A DNA stretch of 64,000 bases from the NCBI RefSeq assembly GCF_006965485.1, contig NZ_CP041360.1, positions 6,242,501 to 6,306,500 of the forward strand, in the 5' to 3' direction. How positions within the stretch are numbered: the first letter of the stretch is position 1; every line of letters starts with the position of its first letter. This document shows, piece by piece, positions 44,767 through 53,616 of this stretch. A program made the translations under genes and the position numbers. The notes beneath the pieces are model-generated. The model worked only from the letters and a program-made list of their open reading frames with translations, was not told the origin of the DNA and made no database searches. This DNA is from Spirosoma sp. KCTC 42546 (GTDB lineage: Bacteria > Bacteroidota > Bacteroidia > Cytophagales > Spirosomataceae).

Positions 44767-45201
44767 ATGGACATAACTCAAACGAAGCAATTGGCAATCA
44801 ACTTCATTGAAGAAATTTGGAATCAACAACAGTATGCTAAACTGGATGATTATCTTCATCCTGACTATGTTGACCACTCCCTACCAACGCCCCTAGCCCC
44901 CAACAGAACTGGCTTATTAAAGTGGATTCAAGCCACCAGTCAATCATTCTCGCATCAGACTGTTATCGAGGATCAAGTTACCGAAGGAGACAAGACAATT
45001 CTAAAAGTTAAACTGTTGATGACCCATATTGGGTTATGGCGTGGTATCGAAGCGACCAGGGCTCAGGTCAGCACTACAGGGTATCGATTCTACCGATTAG
45101 CCGATGACAAGATCATTGAACATTGGGCTGCCATTGACGGTACAGTGTTAGAGGCCCAATTGAAACATAAAGCAAGTGAAGGTTGCAAAATTCCGGAATA
45201 A
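44767..45201 (+). CDS. SnoaL-like ester cyclase family protein
   Basis: 144 residues, NTF2-like fold. Motifs YLHPDYVDHSLPTPLAPN and a late IIEHWAAIDGTVLEAQL are typical of the SnoaL/ester-cyclase group. The substrate is unknown. It lies 74 bp after the broken Crp/Fnr gene, which may once have regulated it. Confidence 0.85.
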   Translation: MDITQTKQLAINFIEEIWNQQQYAKLDDYLHPDYVDHSLPTPLAPNRTGLLKWIQATSQSFSHQTVIEDQVTEGDKTILKVKLLMTHIGLWRGIEATRAQVSTTGYRFYRLADDKIIEHWAAIDGTVLEAQLKHKASEGCKIPE

Positions 45202-45533
45202 TGTATTACTATACGATCAAGCCTATTGTAACTAATAGTCTGATTTCTCGTTTAATTCACTTTCCATAAAGTGAGTTCTTCAACGGCTCTAGGAAAGGGG
45301 CAAAGTTAGCCAATCCTAAGTTTTGTACTTTTCCAGAGGTATTATATCATTTGCTTGACCATTATACGGAGGAGTACTATGAGCAGCAAAACGGTATCGA
45401 GAAAAAGGTTAGGGAGTTGAGTTATACAAGAACTACAGCCAAGTGATGGGTCGGGGACATGTTTTGAATACCACCTATAGAGTCAATAGTTGCCTTCTAA
45501 AAGGAGTAATGCTAACAACCCCTTTATAAAACG
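45202..45533. other. Intergenic stretch with gene debris
   Basis: An open stretch around 45318-45445 reads FCTFPEVLYHLLDHYTEEYY with no start codon and ends at TGA. It looks like a coding remnant, but I cannot name it. No repeats or promoters stand out. Confidence 0.3.
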
Positions 45534-45641
45534 ATGAAGCGATCCATTCTGCTGCTTACCCTGAGCCTTGGCCTGCTCTCCCTATCCCAGGTACAAACCT
45601 TGTATCTTTTTTGTCTTACCCTCTTCGAATACGTATTTTAG
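45534..45641 (+). pseudogene. Signal-peptide fragment of a lost exported protein
   Basis: ATG at 45534 begins MKRSILLLTLSLGLLSLSQ, a convincing signal peptide, then runs only 16 more codons to a TAG at 45639. The mature part appears deleted and joined to unrelated sequence. Confidence 0.55.
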
Positions 45642-45654
45642 TGAGGCCATAAAA

Positions 45655-45975
45655 ATGGCTAGCAGCTTCGTTCTCTACGATCAATTACGGGATAGGTCGG
45701 GGAGCGAAGCCTATTCGTTTCACGATATCGCCTGGGAACTCTCCGCGCTAGCGGGTCGGTCCATCGCTTACCAAAGCAGCGAGCTGGCGTCCTACATCGC
45801 GCAGAAAGTTGCCGCCGGATTCCCCGACTTCGTCGCCAACTTCTTTGCCCAGTGGGGTGCCGCCACCCAAAACGGCATGCTGGCCGGGACAGATGATACC
45901 GTCGAGCGTCTGCTTGGCCGCAAGCCAACTTCGTTGCGGGAGTACCTGAAAACGACTTACTTCTCGGGTACTTAA
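45655..45975 (+). pseudogene. C-terminal fragment of NmrA/QorB-like oxidoreductase
   Basis: About 106 residues: SFHDIAWELSALAGRSIAY followed by a helical region and LLGRKPTSLREYLKTTYF. This matches the C-terminal third of NmrA-type SDR proteins such as NAD(P)H:quinone oxidoreductase 2. The N-terminal Rossmann fold with its GxxGxxG loop is missing, so the gene is truncated. Confidence 0.7.
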
Positions 45976-46044
45976 TCGCTCATCGTGGCGGACAATACCC
46001 ATGTATCAATTTATCCAGGCCAAGAATATGGTTTGTGTATGCAT

Positions 46045-46085
46045 GTGCGATCCCGTATCGGCATGGCCACCGCTCGGGATCGCAC
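46045..46085. repeat. Inverted repeat, 11-bp arms
   Basis: GTGCGATCCCG (46045-46055) pairs with CGGGATCGCAC (46075-46085). No T-tract follows, so termination is uncertain. It lies in the gap between the NmrA fragment and a minus-strand operon; the rest of 45976-46214 shows nothing. Confidence 0.6.
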
Positions 46086-46214
46086 TTCGCGGATCAATCA
46101 TAGTACATTTCTTAACGCTGATCTGCTTTCCTGTTCATCCAGTAAATGGGCTAGATAGTGAAGCCCTATACCCTGGTTGTGGACAAGGGAGGGCGATCGT
46201 TTAGTTGCCTCAGG

Positions 46215-46691
46215 TTAAGTAAATTTAAAGACCGCCAGGATAATTATGGCTAGAAACACCAGCAGTTGAACCGTGTGAAACCAAGTCAGTTTTGTTAGGG
46301 TGGGTTGGATGGGCAAACTTAGGCCACTCCCTTCAGCAAACAGGTTGTTTCTTAACCACTTCATCTGGGGGTTGCCTACGAGCAGGCCATTCAGGGGAAG
46401 CAGCAAGATTAATATAAGTTTTACTTGAAGCCAGAACTGCTGCAAGTAAACGCCCTCGGTTAATATCATCAGACCAACTCCGGAAATGACCAATAACACC
46501 CCACCGGCTAGTAAGATCGGACCCAGTCTCGACAGGAGTCTAAATAGACCAACGGATGCTTTATCCTGCGACTTTAACAGACTTACAAACCAGCGGAATG
46601 CCACAAACTCGCTAACCGTAGTGCCGGCCATGAGCACCAAGCCGGAAAGATGCATAACCAGCAACACTTGTTGTAAAATGAATGAATCCAT
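46215..46691 (-). CDS. Four-helix integral membrane protein, unknown
   Basis: 158 residues with four clear membrane helices (about 8-28, 55-78, 82-104, 135-155). No motif lets me name a family with confidence. Its start overlaps the stop of the DUF4267 gene (TGATG), so the two are co-translated and probably act together under the Crp/Fnr gene just upstream. Confidence 0.65.
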   Translation of the reverse strand: MDSFILQQVLLVMHLSGLVLMAGTTVSEFVAFRWFVSLLKSQDKASVGLFRLLSRLGPILLAGGVLLVISGVGLMILTEGVYLQQFWLQVKLILILLLPLNGLLVGNPQMKWLRNNLFAEGSGLSLPIQPTLTKLTWFHTVQLLVFLAIIILAVFKFT

Positions 46692-47110
46692 CAGGTCGTT
46701 GGTTTGTAACTATTTCTGAATAATAAAAAACTGGCGATGACCATGTAAACCGCCGTACCGCCATGGACCAGCAAGCGGGGCAGGTCCACTCCGTTCTGTT
46801 GGTAGATCAGCAAACAGTCGGTAAAGGGGATGATGATGGCAGCCGTAAACACGTACGCGGTCGCTTTTTTCATCCGGGTCAACCCCAAAGCCAGCAGGGC
46901 TAGGCCCGAAAAAATATCGCGTATCCCCTTTATGCGGCCGTAGGTAAGGGCTGAATCCGTCAGGGGTCCTATCCCAAAATCGTCCATGCTAAGCTGGGGA
47001 GCCAACATAAACCGGAGACCGATGAGGAGAATTGCCAGTGCGATGGACAGAGTCATCCAATAGGATGCCGACCGCCAGCCCCAGGGGGCCGGTACATGTT
47101 CTGTTTTCAT
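46691..47110 (-). CDS. DUF4267 family membrane protein
   Basis: 139 residues from the ATG at 47110; a longer in-frame start exists but adds a charged stretch. Helices at ~15-35, 60-80, 85-105 and 110-130. The block YGRIKGIRDIFSGLALLALG and IIPFTDCLLIY fit DUF4267. Function is unknown. First gene of a two-gene unit with the four-helix protein. Confidence 0.75.
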   Translation of the reverse strand: MKTEHVPAPWGWRSASYWMTLSIALAILLIGLRFMLAPQLSMDDFGIGPLTDSALTYGRIKGIRDIFSGLALLALGLTRMKKATAYVFTAAIIIPFTDCLLIYQQNGVDLPRLLVHGGTAVYMVIASFLLFRNSYKPTT

Positions 47111-47183
47111 AGTGTGCTTGTCGTGATCGATTCTGACCACAAAGCTCTCCACTAAAAAACAGCCGCTAGTTCACCCAGGTTAA

Positions 47184-47759
47184 TTAATGGGTCTGGGCCA
47201 TTCGTTTTCGAATGCGGCTCAGGGATTGGGGCTTGATGCCTATGTAGGAGGCAATGTAATACTGGGGAATGCGCTGAGCTATATCGGGAAACTTTACCAG
47301 AAAGGTCTGGTAGCGCTGCTCGGGAGGGTCGGTGTAGAGGGAGTTAATCTGGTGGATGGCACTCACAAAAACCTCGCTGATGGCCAGCCTTCCAAATCGT
47401 TCCCCCTCTTCAACTTGTCGATACAACAGGTCCATATTGGCTTGGCTAATGCTATAGACTATCGCGTCTTCCAGGACCTGAATGTTGGTCTGAGAGGGTT
47501 GCTGGGGCAGAAAGCTGGCGTAATCACAAACAAATTCGCCTTCTTTGTTAAAGTAGCTGGTTTTTTCCTCCCCATCGATACTGGCATAATAGCGGACCAG
47601 GCCCTTCTCAATAAAGAAGACGTTTTTGCAGACCTGCCCGGCCTGCAGAAGATGCTGGCCTTTAGTAAGATTTAGTTGTCGAACTAAAGTGGCAATGATG
47701 GCTTCATCGGCGGATGAGAGGGGAATATAGTGCTGAATGGCTTTGAGCAGTCGATCCAT
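47184..47759 (-). CDS. Crp/Fnr family transcriptional regulator
   Basis: 191 residues from the ATG at 47759. Cyclic-nucleotide-binding-like N-terminal domain (KGQHLLQAGQVCKNVFFIEKGL) and C-terminal helix-turn-helix (YYIASYIGIKPQSLSRIRKRM). It lies 73 bp upstream of the DUF4267 operon on the same strand and may regulate it. It is intact, unlike the related gene at 44139. Confidence 0.88.
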   Translation of the reverse strand: MDRLLKAIQHYIPLSSADEAIIATLVRQLNLTKGQHLLQAGQVCKNVFFIEKGLVRYYASIDGEEKTSYFNKEGEFVCDYASFLPQQPSQTNIQVLEDAIVYSISQANMDLLYRQVEEGERFGRLAISEVFVSAIHQINSLYTDPPEQRYQTFLVKFPDIAQRIPQYYIASYIGIKPQSLSRIRKRMAQTH

Positions 47760-47992
47760 GTTCAAAAATAAGCATGGAATCAATTTGTTGAACAAGCAAA
47801 AAAAGAAGTATGGGTATGATCGCTGCGGAGAAGGCCTTAGGTGGCAAACGGGGGCGTCGAGCGTTTTAAACGCCATTTATCTTATTTCTTTCGTTTAAGA
47901 AGAGCCTGCCTACCAATAATTAGTTTATCCAGGTTCGCTTTAGTGTTAGTCAGGACCACACAGCCACTTCCTAGCTCAGGGAAAGCTGATAT

Positions 47993-48298
47993 ATGCGTGG
48001 GAAGCCCCGGTGTACTCCTCAGCGATTAAGCTATCGCGATTATATCCGTGCTGTAACCAGTCTCCAGGAGTCAACCAAAAACAGGATTAAGATCCAAACC
48101 ATCTTTAAAGCGATACTTCAGCAGGCTAGCCAGTTGGCTAAGTCTTCGGAGTGGGTGGAGCGGGACTTGCGGTTTGAAGCGCTGGCCGAGTTCATCGAAG
48201 ATCGGCGAGAATCGTTCCTGCTGGATCTGGCACATGGGGGTGTAGTGGATGACGGGGCTTTAGATCTTTATAATGAACGGGCAAGCCGTTTTACCTAA
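47993..48298 (+). CDS. Hypothetical protein
   Basis: 101 residues, mostly charged and helical (AKSSEWVERDLRFEALAEFIEDRR), no recognised domain. Codon use looks like real coding sequence, but it may be a remnant in this eroded region. Confidence 0.4.
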   Translation: MRGKPRCTPQRLSYRDYIRAVTSLQESTKNRIKIQTIFKAILQQASQLAKSSEWVERDLRFEALAEFIEDRRESFLLDLAHGGVVDDGALDLYNERASRFT

Positions 48299-48305
48299 AG
48301 TTGAC

Positions 48306-48497
48306 TCAATCGGGCCACTTTTCCAGGCCAGCAGCAATACGTAGTGCCCGTTGCACATCTTCCCAATAGTATCCGCTGTCATAACCGGTAGACAAACGGT
48401 CACAGATACTCAGAAAATCACTTGCCGCTTCAACGCGCTGTTTCTGGGTTGCTACTGGATCGGGTTGAGGAGATACTTGATCGAATACGCCTTCCAT
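48306..48497 (-). CDS. Hypothetical short protein
   Basis: 63 residues, acidic and helical (RVEAASDFLSICDRLSTGYD), not recognised, convergent with the previous frame 7 bp away. The gap 48498-48768 shows nothing clear. Confidence 0.4.
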   Translation of the reverse strand: MEGVFDQVSPQPDPVATQKQRVEAASDFLSICDRLSTGYDSGYYWEDVQRALRIAAGLEKWPD

Positions 48498-48768
48498 GCC
48501 AAAGATTAAGCGTTATAGACCATAAAAATCCCCATCGGTTGACCCGTTGAGGCTGAAGAAGCATATCAGTTATAAAACGGTAGTTCGGGCGATTTATTGT
48601 GATCCCTGAAACGGGAGAGGCCCTATTTATCACTTTCTTCCGGTGATTTATCTAATGGCTGCTAGTTGGCTTTATTTCAACGACCGTTCGTAAAAGGCCA
48701 TAAACTAAAAATGAGCTATCAGGTCAAATAGATATGCATAGCTTGCTATAAAATAACCAATCCTAACT

Positions 48769-49374
48769 ATGAGAAAGCTACTGCTGCTTTATCTGTTATG
48801 TCATGGCTGGTCCAGTCAAGCTCAGGCTCGACTGAATCTACCTATTGACAGATCTTTGCCCTTTAGCCGCCATACTTGGTTAGCAGGCTTTCAAATGGGG
48901 TATTCAAAGGGCACTTATAGTAATGAGCGGTATTCGGCTACTCACCTGTATGGAAGCTATTTTGTAGTTGATAAACTAGCTATTGGCTTGGCTGCCAGCC
49001 GGGGTCAGGAAAACCTTGGGGCCGCTCAGGATGTAGCTATTTCTGTAGGGCCTATGGTACGCTATCAATTCACGCGCACTCGTTTATCGCCGTTTCTAGT
49101 AGGCTCTTATCAGTTTGGGCAAGCTACTGTTTCCGGCATACGGTATAAAGTTAGTCCCTCGGGTACGACTACATCGGCTGACACGCAGAACAGACCGATT
49201 CAATCTCGTTATGTTGGTCTGGGTCTGAGCCTTCGAGTGATCAAGGCCTGTCGGCTTGATTTACTGCTTACTTGGCAAGACAAACCCGGTGCTACCGAAT
49301 TAGGTTTTAACGGACAGTACAACTTATTGCAAACCCAGCTTGGGGTTAATTATTTACTTGACCGGAGACGATAG
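48769..49374 (+). CDS. Outer-membrane beta-barrel protein
   Basis: 201 residues. A signal peptide (~1-18, ending SQAQA) is followed by alternating beta strands rich in Gly and aromatics (TWLAGFQMGYSKGTY, GPMVRYQFTRTRLSPFLVGSY), ending in a strand before RRR. It fits the small porin/OmpA-like barrel class in the outer membrane. No partner gene adjacent. Confidence 0.75.
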   Translation: MRKLLLLYLLCHGWSSQAQARLNLPIDRSLPFSRHTWLAGFQMGYSKGTYSNERYSATHLYGSYFVVDKLAIGLAASRGQENLGAAQDVAISVGPMVRYQFTRTRLSPFLVGSYQFGQATVSGIRYKVSPSGTTTSADTQNRPIQSRYVGLGLSLRVIKACRLDLLLTWQDKPGATELGFNGQYNLLQTQLGVNYLLDRRR

Positions 49375-49603
49375 TTCTGTCGTTTGTGGATTGAACCCAA
49401 GCTCTAAAAACCCGTGTGCTACGGGTAGTCGTTGCCAGTTGTTCAAACAAGCTGTTGCGTTTAAAGAGTTGGGATATCAAAGCTCTTTTCGTCTCACTTG
49501 GGAGGGTTCTGTGAGCCCTTTGTAACTGTCAGTTACAAGATCAATTTGAGCAACTAATCTGGCAGGGGAAGCTATGCCTACCACTTTCTATACGCCATCT
49601 TTT

Positions 49604-50995
49604 TTACCGTACTAATTCGGCCAGATACCCTTTGGCATTTTCGTTCGTCGGATCTTTTTCAACTGCTTCCTGGTAATAAAGAATCGCCAGTTGTTTCAAT
49701 CCTTGCTTGGTATAACAGTCGGCTATTAATTGATAGATATACGAATAATCGCTCAGTTTGCCGTTTAAGGTTGCGCTCAATTCGAAAAGCCGAATGGCGT
49801 CATCGTAACGCTGCCGACGCATGATGTATTTTCCTGTATTCACCAAATCCCCGATTTCGAAGCTGAGGTCATACCGATCCTGCTGATGCTCCCTGACAGC
49901 TCGGTAGAAAGCAAGTCCCTGGTTGAAATCAGCCAGTACTTTTTCGCGAAGATCCAGGTATAACGACCGTCTTGGAACCATATAGGGTTGACCCTTCAGA
50001 ATAGCGATGATGCTGTTGGTCAATGCATGTACCTTAAATTGCTGGCTGTTTGTCATCAGAATAACAACGATATTGTTCTCCACATCATGCGTCATTAGCG
50101 CTTCGTAGTTGTAGTTAGAGCCATGATGCTGATGCCAGCTCAGTTTGTCGGCCTTAAAAACAGCATGGCCCAGGCTACTTTCGTTGCCGCCAAGATCGAC
50201 TGCCAAGGCTTGCATGGCCGCTTTGTTGACCAATTGATAGCTATCCAGCTTAACGAGCCAGCTATACAAATCATCAATGGATAACCGGGGCCAGCCGCTC
50301 ATTTGTTGATCGTAGGTGCTTTCTTTAAAATTACTGTCAAACGCCCGCGCCATTTCCGGCGCTGTTACCGGCAGATCCATGAACGTATGGTTCATCTGCA
50401 TCGGTTTCAGTAGCTGGTCGGTTATAAACGCATTATACCCCTGGCCCGAAACGACCTCGATAACCCGATGTTGAAGATACACATTGCTATAGCTATAGGC
50501 ATAAGCTTTCCCCGGTCTAAAGGCTAATGTTTTCAGACTTTTCAGTTCAGCAAGTAGCTGCTGATCGCTCGTAGCCCCGCTAATGGGCAGTCCACTCGTG
50601 TAGTTGATCAAGTGCTTGAGTTGGATGCTGTCGGCCCAGGCAGGTAGACCGTTCAGGTACTGACTGAGCCGGTTGTTGAGCGACAGTTTCCCCTGTTGTT
50701 GCAAAAGCAATAGGCCTACGCCGTTGAACTCCTTGGCAATGGAGCCAATGTCGAATAGCCTATCGAGGGTCATTTTTTTGCTTCGACTGCCATCGGCATA
50801 GCCAAGGCTGTTCCGGTATTGGATCGTTCCCTTATGAACAACCAGTACGTTCCCATTGAAAACGCCCAACTGATGAGCCGCCTGCATGAGTGAATCGATC
50901 CGGGTGCTGAGCTGATTCTGAGCGAACGAATGGACAGAATATAGCCCCCAAATGGACAGATAGAACAATTTTAAGCGGTAAGCGCGCATAGACAT
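49604..50995 (-). CDS. Beta-lactamase-type serine hydrolase with TPR tail
   Basis: 463 residues from the ATG at 50995 (another ATG at 50989; an in-frame TTG at 51010 is less likely). A signal peptide precedes a class C beta-lactamase/DD-peptidase-like domain with the nucleophile tetrad SIAK (in FDIGSIAKEFNG) and YSN (in YSYSNVYL). After ~350 residues come two or three TPR-like repeats (LADCYTKQGLKQLAILYYQEA). Probably a periplasmic esterase or peptidase; substrate unknown. Confidence 0.88.
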   Translation of the reverse strand: MSMRAYRLKLFYLSIWGLYSVHSFAQNQLSTRIDSLMQAAHQLGVFNGNVLVVHKGTIQYRNSLGYADGSRSKKMTLDRLFDIGSIAKEFNGVGLLLLQQQGKLSLNNRLSQYLNGLPAWADSIQLKHLINYTSGLPISGATSDQQLLAELKSLKTLAFRPGKAYAYSYSNVYLQHRVIEVVSGQGYNAFITDQLLKPMQMNHTFMDLPVTAPEMARAFDSNFKESTYDQQMSGWPRLSIDDLYSWLVKLDSYQLVNKAAMQALAVDLGGNESSLGHAVFKADKLSWHQHHGSNYNYEALMTHDVENNIVVILMTNSQQFKVHALTNSIIAILKGQPYMVPRRSLYLDLREKVLADFNQGLAFYRAVREHQQDRYDLSFEIGDLVNTGKYIMRRQRYDDAIRLFELSATLNGKLSDYSYIYQLIADCYTKQGLKQLAILYYQEAVEKDPTNENAKGYLAELVR

Positions 50996-51129
50996 AGGCG
51001 TGAAAATCAATCAATAATACGACGGATACACGTGCTTGAACTGGTTAAACTTGCCAACCGCACGACCCGTTTGTCAACGACACCTGAACCCATTTCGGGA
51101 CGCGTATCTTTGCGCATTCGCCAACGATC

Positions 51130-51606
51130 ATGACGAGACTAAAAGGGTTGATTTCCTGGTTTAACCTGGTGGGTTTGCTCGCGTTGGCGGGCTGTCAGCA
51201 GGACTGGGCCAGACCGGAACGTATCCGCCTAAAGCTGGGAGATCAGCCGGCATGGGCGGCTTTAAACTGGAATGGCCAGGGCTGGGAGGCTACCAACGGG
51301 ACATCCCACCAACAGATATTCTGGCTACGATTCCGCATTCGGCTGGATGCTGCAGGAACTGCACATAAACCGCTGGGTCTGAAGATTATCTCGCTGGGTT
51401 CTTTCGAGGCTTTCTGGGACGGACGATTGATCGGCCACAATGGTCAGGTTGGTCGTACGAAAGCCTTAGAACGCCCCGGCCATCATGCAACCTGTTGGCT
51501 CTTACCTGATTCCGATGCAAAACCTGGCCTTCATGTGCTGGCCCTAAGCGTGTCTAATTTCTATGCCCGCACGGGCTACAGTTTTTATAATAGATCGGGT
51601 AATTGA
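51130..51606 (+). pseudogene. N-terminal fragment of a membrane sensor, lipoprotein-like
   Basis: 158 residues: a lipobox-like LLALAGCQQ, then a jelly-roll region resembling extracellular sensor domains that precede 7TM histidine kinases in Bacteroidota (FEAFWDGRLIGHNGQVG, GLHVLALSVSNFYARTG). The frame ends abruptly at 51604-51606, where a receiver fragment on the opposite strand also ends. The remainder of the protein is missing. Confidence 0.55.
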
Positions 51607-51761
51607 GTGCTTTGAGCTAAGGCGGATATCATCTCTTCCCCACTATCAAATAGCTGAGTGGAAATCGAGTGGCTTAAAGTTTTAAAAGCATCCAAAAATA
51701 AGTATTGGTCGTCCTCATTATTGTCGGCAACCCAAATTTGGGGTGGGTTATTAGTAGGCAT
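51585..51761 (-). pseudogene. Truncated response-regulator receiver domain
   Basis: 58 codons from an ATG at 51761: MPTNNPPQIWVADNNEDDQY, then FLDAFKTL and SGEEMISALAQSTQLPDL, the first half of a CheY-like receiver (acidic pocket DNNEDD) cut before the phospho-acceptor Asp. It overlaps the 3' end of the kinase-like fragment on the other strand by 22 bp, so a rearrangement joined two broken signalling genes head-on here. Confidence 0.65.
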
Positions 51762-52224
51762 AAAGCCGATTCATTTCGATTGAGCATCCGCTAATTTCGT
51801 TAGCTTTGGTGTATCTTCAAGTGCTCTCAATAATAAATGGTTTAACACCAGGACAATTCAAGATAACTCTAATCGAAATGACGTTTATTTCACAAGATTT
51901 GCAGCTGCTGACATATGGATTCTAAAAGACCCAGATATCATATATAACGGTGACGACGCTGTATGGGATTATACTATTACTGTGAGCATATCTCAAGAAA
52001 ATTTAAACAACACAATAGCAGGGCAAGGGGCCAACCTGGTCCACAGCCAGCAAAGTATCCGTTTCAGGAAGTCTATTGTAATTATGAATTTGAGTATATT
52101 CTTTCAATCAATAAAATAGTCTCAAGTTTTCAGAAGCAACTAGATAGAAATATATGCAAGGTGGTTGTGCTTAGAAGTAAGCACTTCGATTCTAGTGACT
52201 TTCGTATATAGCCTATCGTTAGAT
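51762..52224. other. Gene debris, no confident CDS
   Basis: An 82-codon plus-strand frame at 51963-52211 is open but has no recognisable domain; its C-terminal part (YILSINKIVSSFQKQLDRN) reads like real protein. I regard it as a possible remnant. Confidence 0.3.
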
Positions 52225-53397
52225 TTAATCCAGGTCCAGATTTTGCTGATGAACAGTTGGTTGAGGGAAATGCATCAAATAAAGGATACGAAACCAGATT
52301 AACACGCAAGGGAGAGCTTTCAGGCTGTAAGGTACTACAAAATTCATTCGTATTGTGGCGGGAAATATATCACTTGGGGACATAACGGTTAAAATAAAAC
52401 AACTCAACAATAAGATCCAGTCAAGGCTCGATTTTGGACAAACAAACCACCAACATAATACACCAGTAACAGCAATGATGTAAGCAGGTGATTCTGCAAC
52501 TGGGTTGAAAACTACCTGGAAAACTAAAATAGATGCCAAAAGCAAAATTCGAAAGTTGTAATCGCTATAACGTTGGCGATGTATATAGACTGTACAAAAA
52601 AGTACCACACCAATCCCAATTATACTGGCCGTCGCTATATTGGGAGATATAGACAAATGTATTAGACGATGAATAGAAATATTAAGCCATTTGTCACTAT
52701 CCGTTTTTATAAATAATTCTCTGATCCATAACTCATACTGCCAGAGGAGTTTAGCTGGCGAAGTTAGTAATAGAGGTAATAGCCCTAAAACAACTGACCA
52801 TAGTATCATAGACGCAATGAATACACCTTTTTTAGGATAAAGTATGAACAAACCTGCAGCCACCAAGCTGTAAATCTTTATATTAAATCCAATCATAATA
52901 AAAAAAGCAGCCCAAAAGGGCTGCTTTTTTTCGAAACTAATAAACGCAAAAATTGATAATGCCGTGATTAACGGATTTGTCTGACTGTTCACAATCGAGG
53001 TAAATAATTCGTGAAGGCCAAACCAATAGGCAAATACTTTTTGCTGATTTGTAATCGGCAACTTTTGGATAGCATAGACCCATACTCCTGCAAATAATAA
53101 TTGCCAAAAAAATAAGCCAACGGAATAAGGTAGAGCAAATATTGGAGCAAATATTGCAGCGAATGCCGGGGCATAATGATAATGATCTTCATATTGAGCT
53201 GGATATAAAGCGTATAAGCTTTTTACTTCTAATAGATGATAAAGAGAGTAATAAAAAATAGAATAATTATTCGAGCCCTCCCATCCTACAATACGAATAG
53301 TGGCAAAAAGTATTAATAAAAAATAGATCCCATAAATAAAGCGAAAGTCACTAAAAATTGATAAGCTAAAAAACGACTTTGAAGTTGAACTGAGCAT
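52225..53397 (-). CDS. GT87-type membrane glycosyltransferase
   Basis: 390 residues, about nine or ten membrane helices. HYHYAPAFAAIFAPIFALPY in an early outer loop and NSQTNPLITALSIFAF are typical of the DUF2029/GT87 family, which uses polyprenyl-phosphate-linked sugars. It probably adds mannose-like residues to a surface glycan. Base composition is more AT-rich than the core region, consistent with transfer. Confidence 0.75.
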   Translation of the reverse strand: MLSSTSKSFFSLSIFSDFRFIYGIYFLLILFATIRIVGWEGSNNYSIFYYSLYHLLEVKSLYALYPAQYEDHYHYAPAFAAIFAPIFALPYSVGLFFWQLLFAGVWVYAIQKLPITNQQKVFAYWFGLHELFTSIVNSQTNPLITALSIFAFISFEKKQPFWAAFFIMIGFNIKIYSLVAAGLFILYPKKGVFIASMILWSVVLGLLPLLLTSPAKLLWQYELWIRELFIKTDSDKWLNISIHRLIHLSISPNIATASIIGIGVVLFCTVYIHRQRYSDYNFRILLLASILVFQVVFNPVAESPAYIIAVTGVLCWWFVCPKSSLDWILLLSCFILTVMSPSDIFPATIRMNFVVPYSLKALPCVLIWFRILYLMHFPQPTVHQQNLDLD

Positions 53398-53528
53398 TTG
53401 GTATCAAAAAATAATAGTTAGCATTACAAAACAATTTATTTTATTGGTTCCTCATTTATTGAAAATTTTAAAATTTAGGAAAATACTAATGAAATTTTCA
53501 ATCATGATTGTTTACCAATGGTCATTAA

Positions 53529-53582
53529 TTTAGCCTATAGATTATTAATCTCAGTTTGAAAATTAATAATCTATAAGCTAAA
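53529..53582. repeat. AT-rich inverted repeat, 21-bp arms
   Basis: Arms 53529-53549 and 53562-53582 match at 20 of 21 pairs around a 12-nt loop. It lies between two minus-strand glycosyltransferase genes. AT-rich and unlike the C-poor junction repeats. Confidence 0.8.
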
Positions 53583-53616
53583 TCATTAAAATGACATAAC
53601 TTGGACAGATTATTAA

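Noticed and set aside
46001..46204. 67-codon plus-strand frame
   Set aside because: No domain, and it spans an inverted repeat in a non-coding gap.
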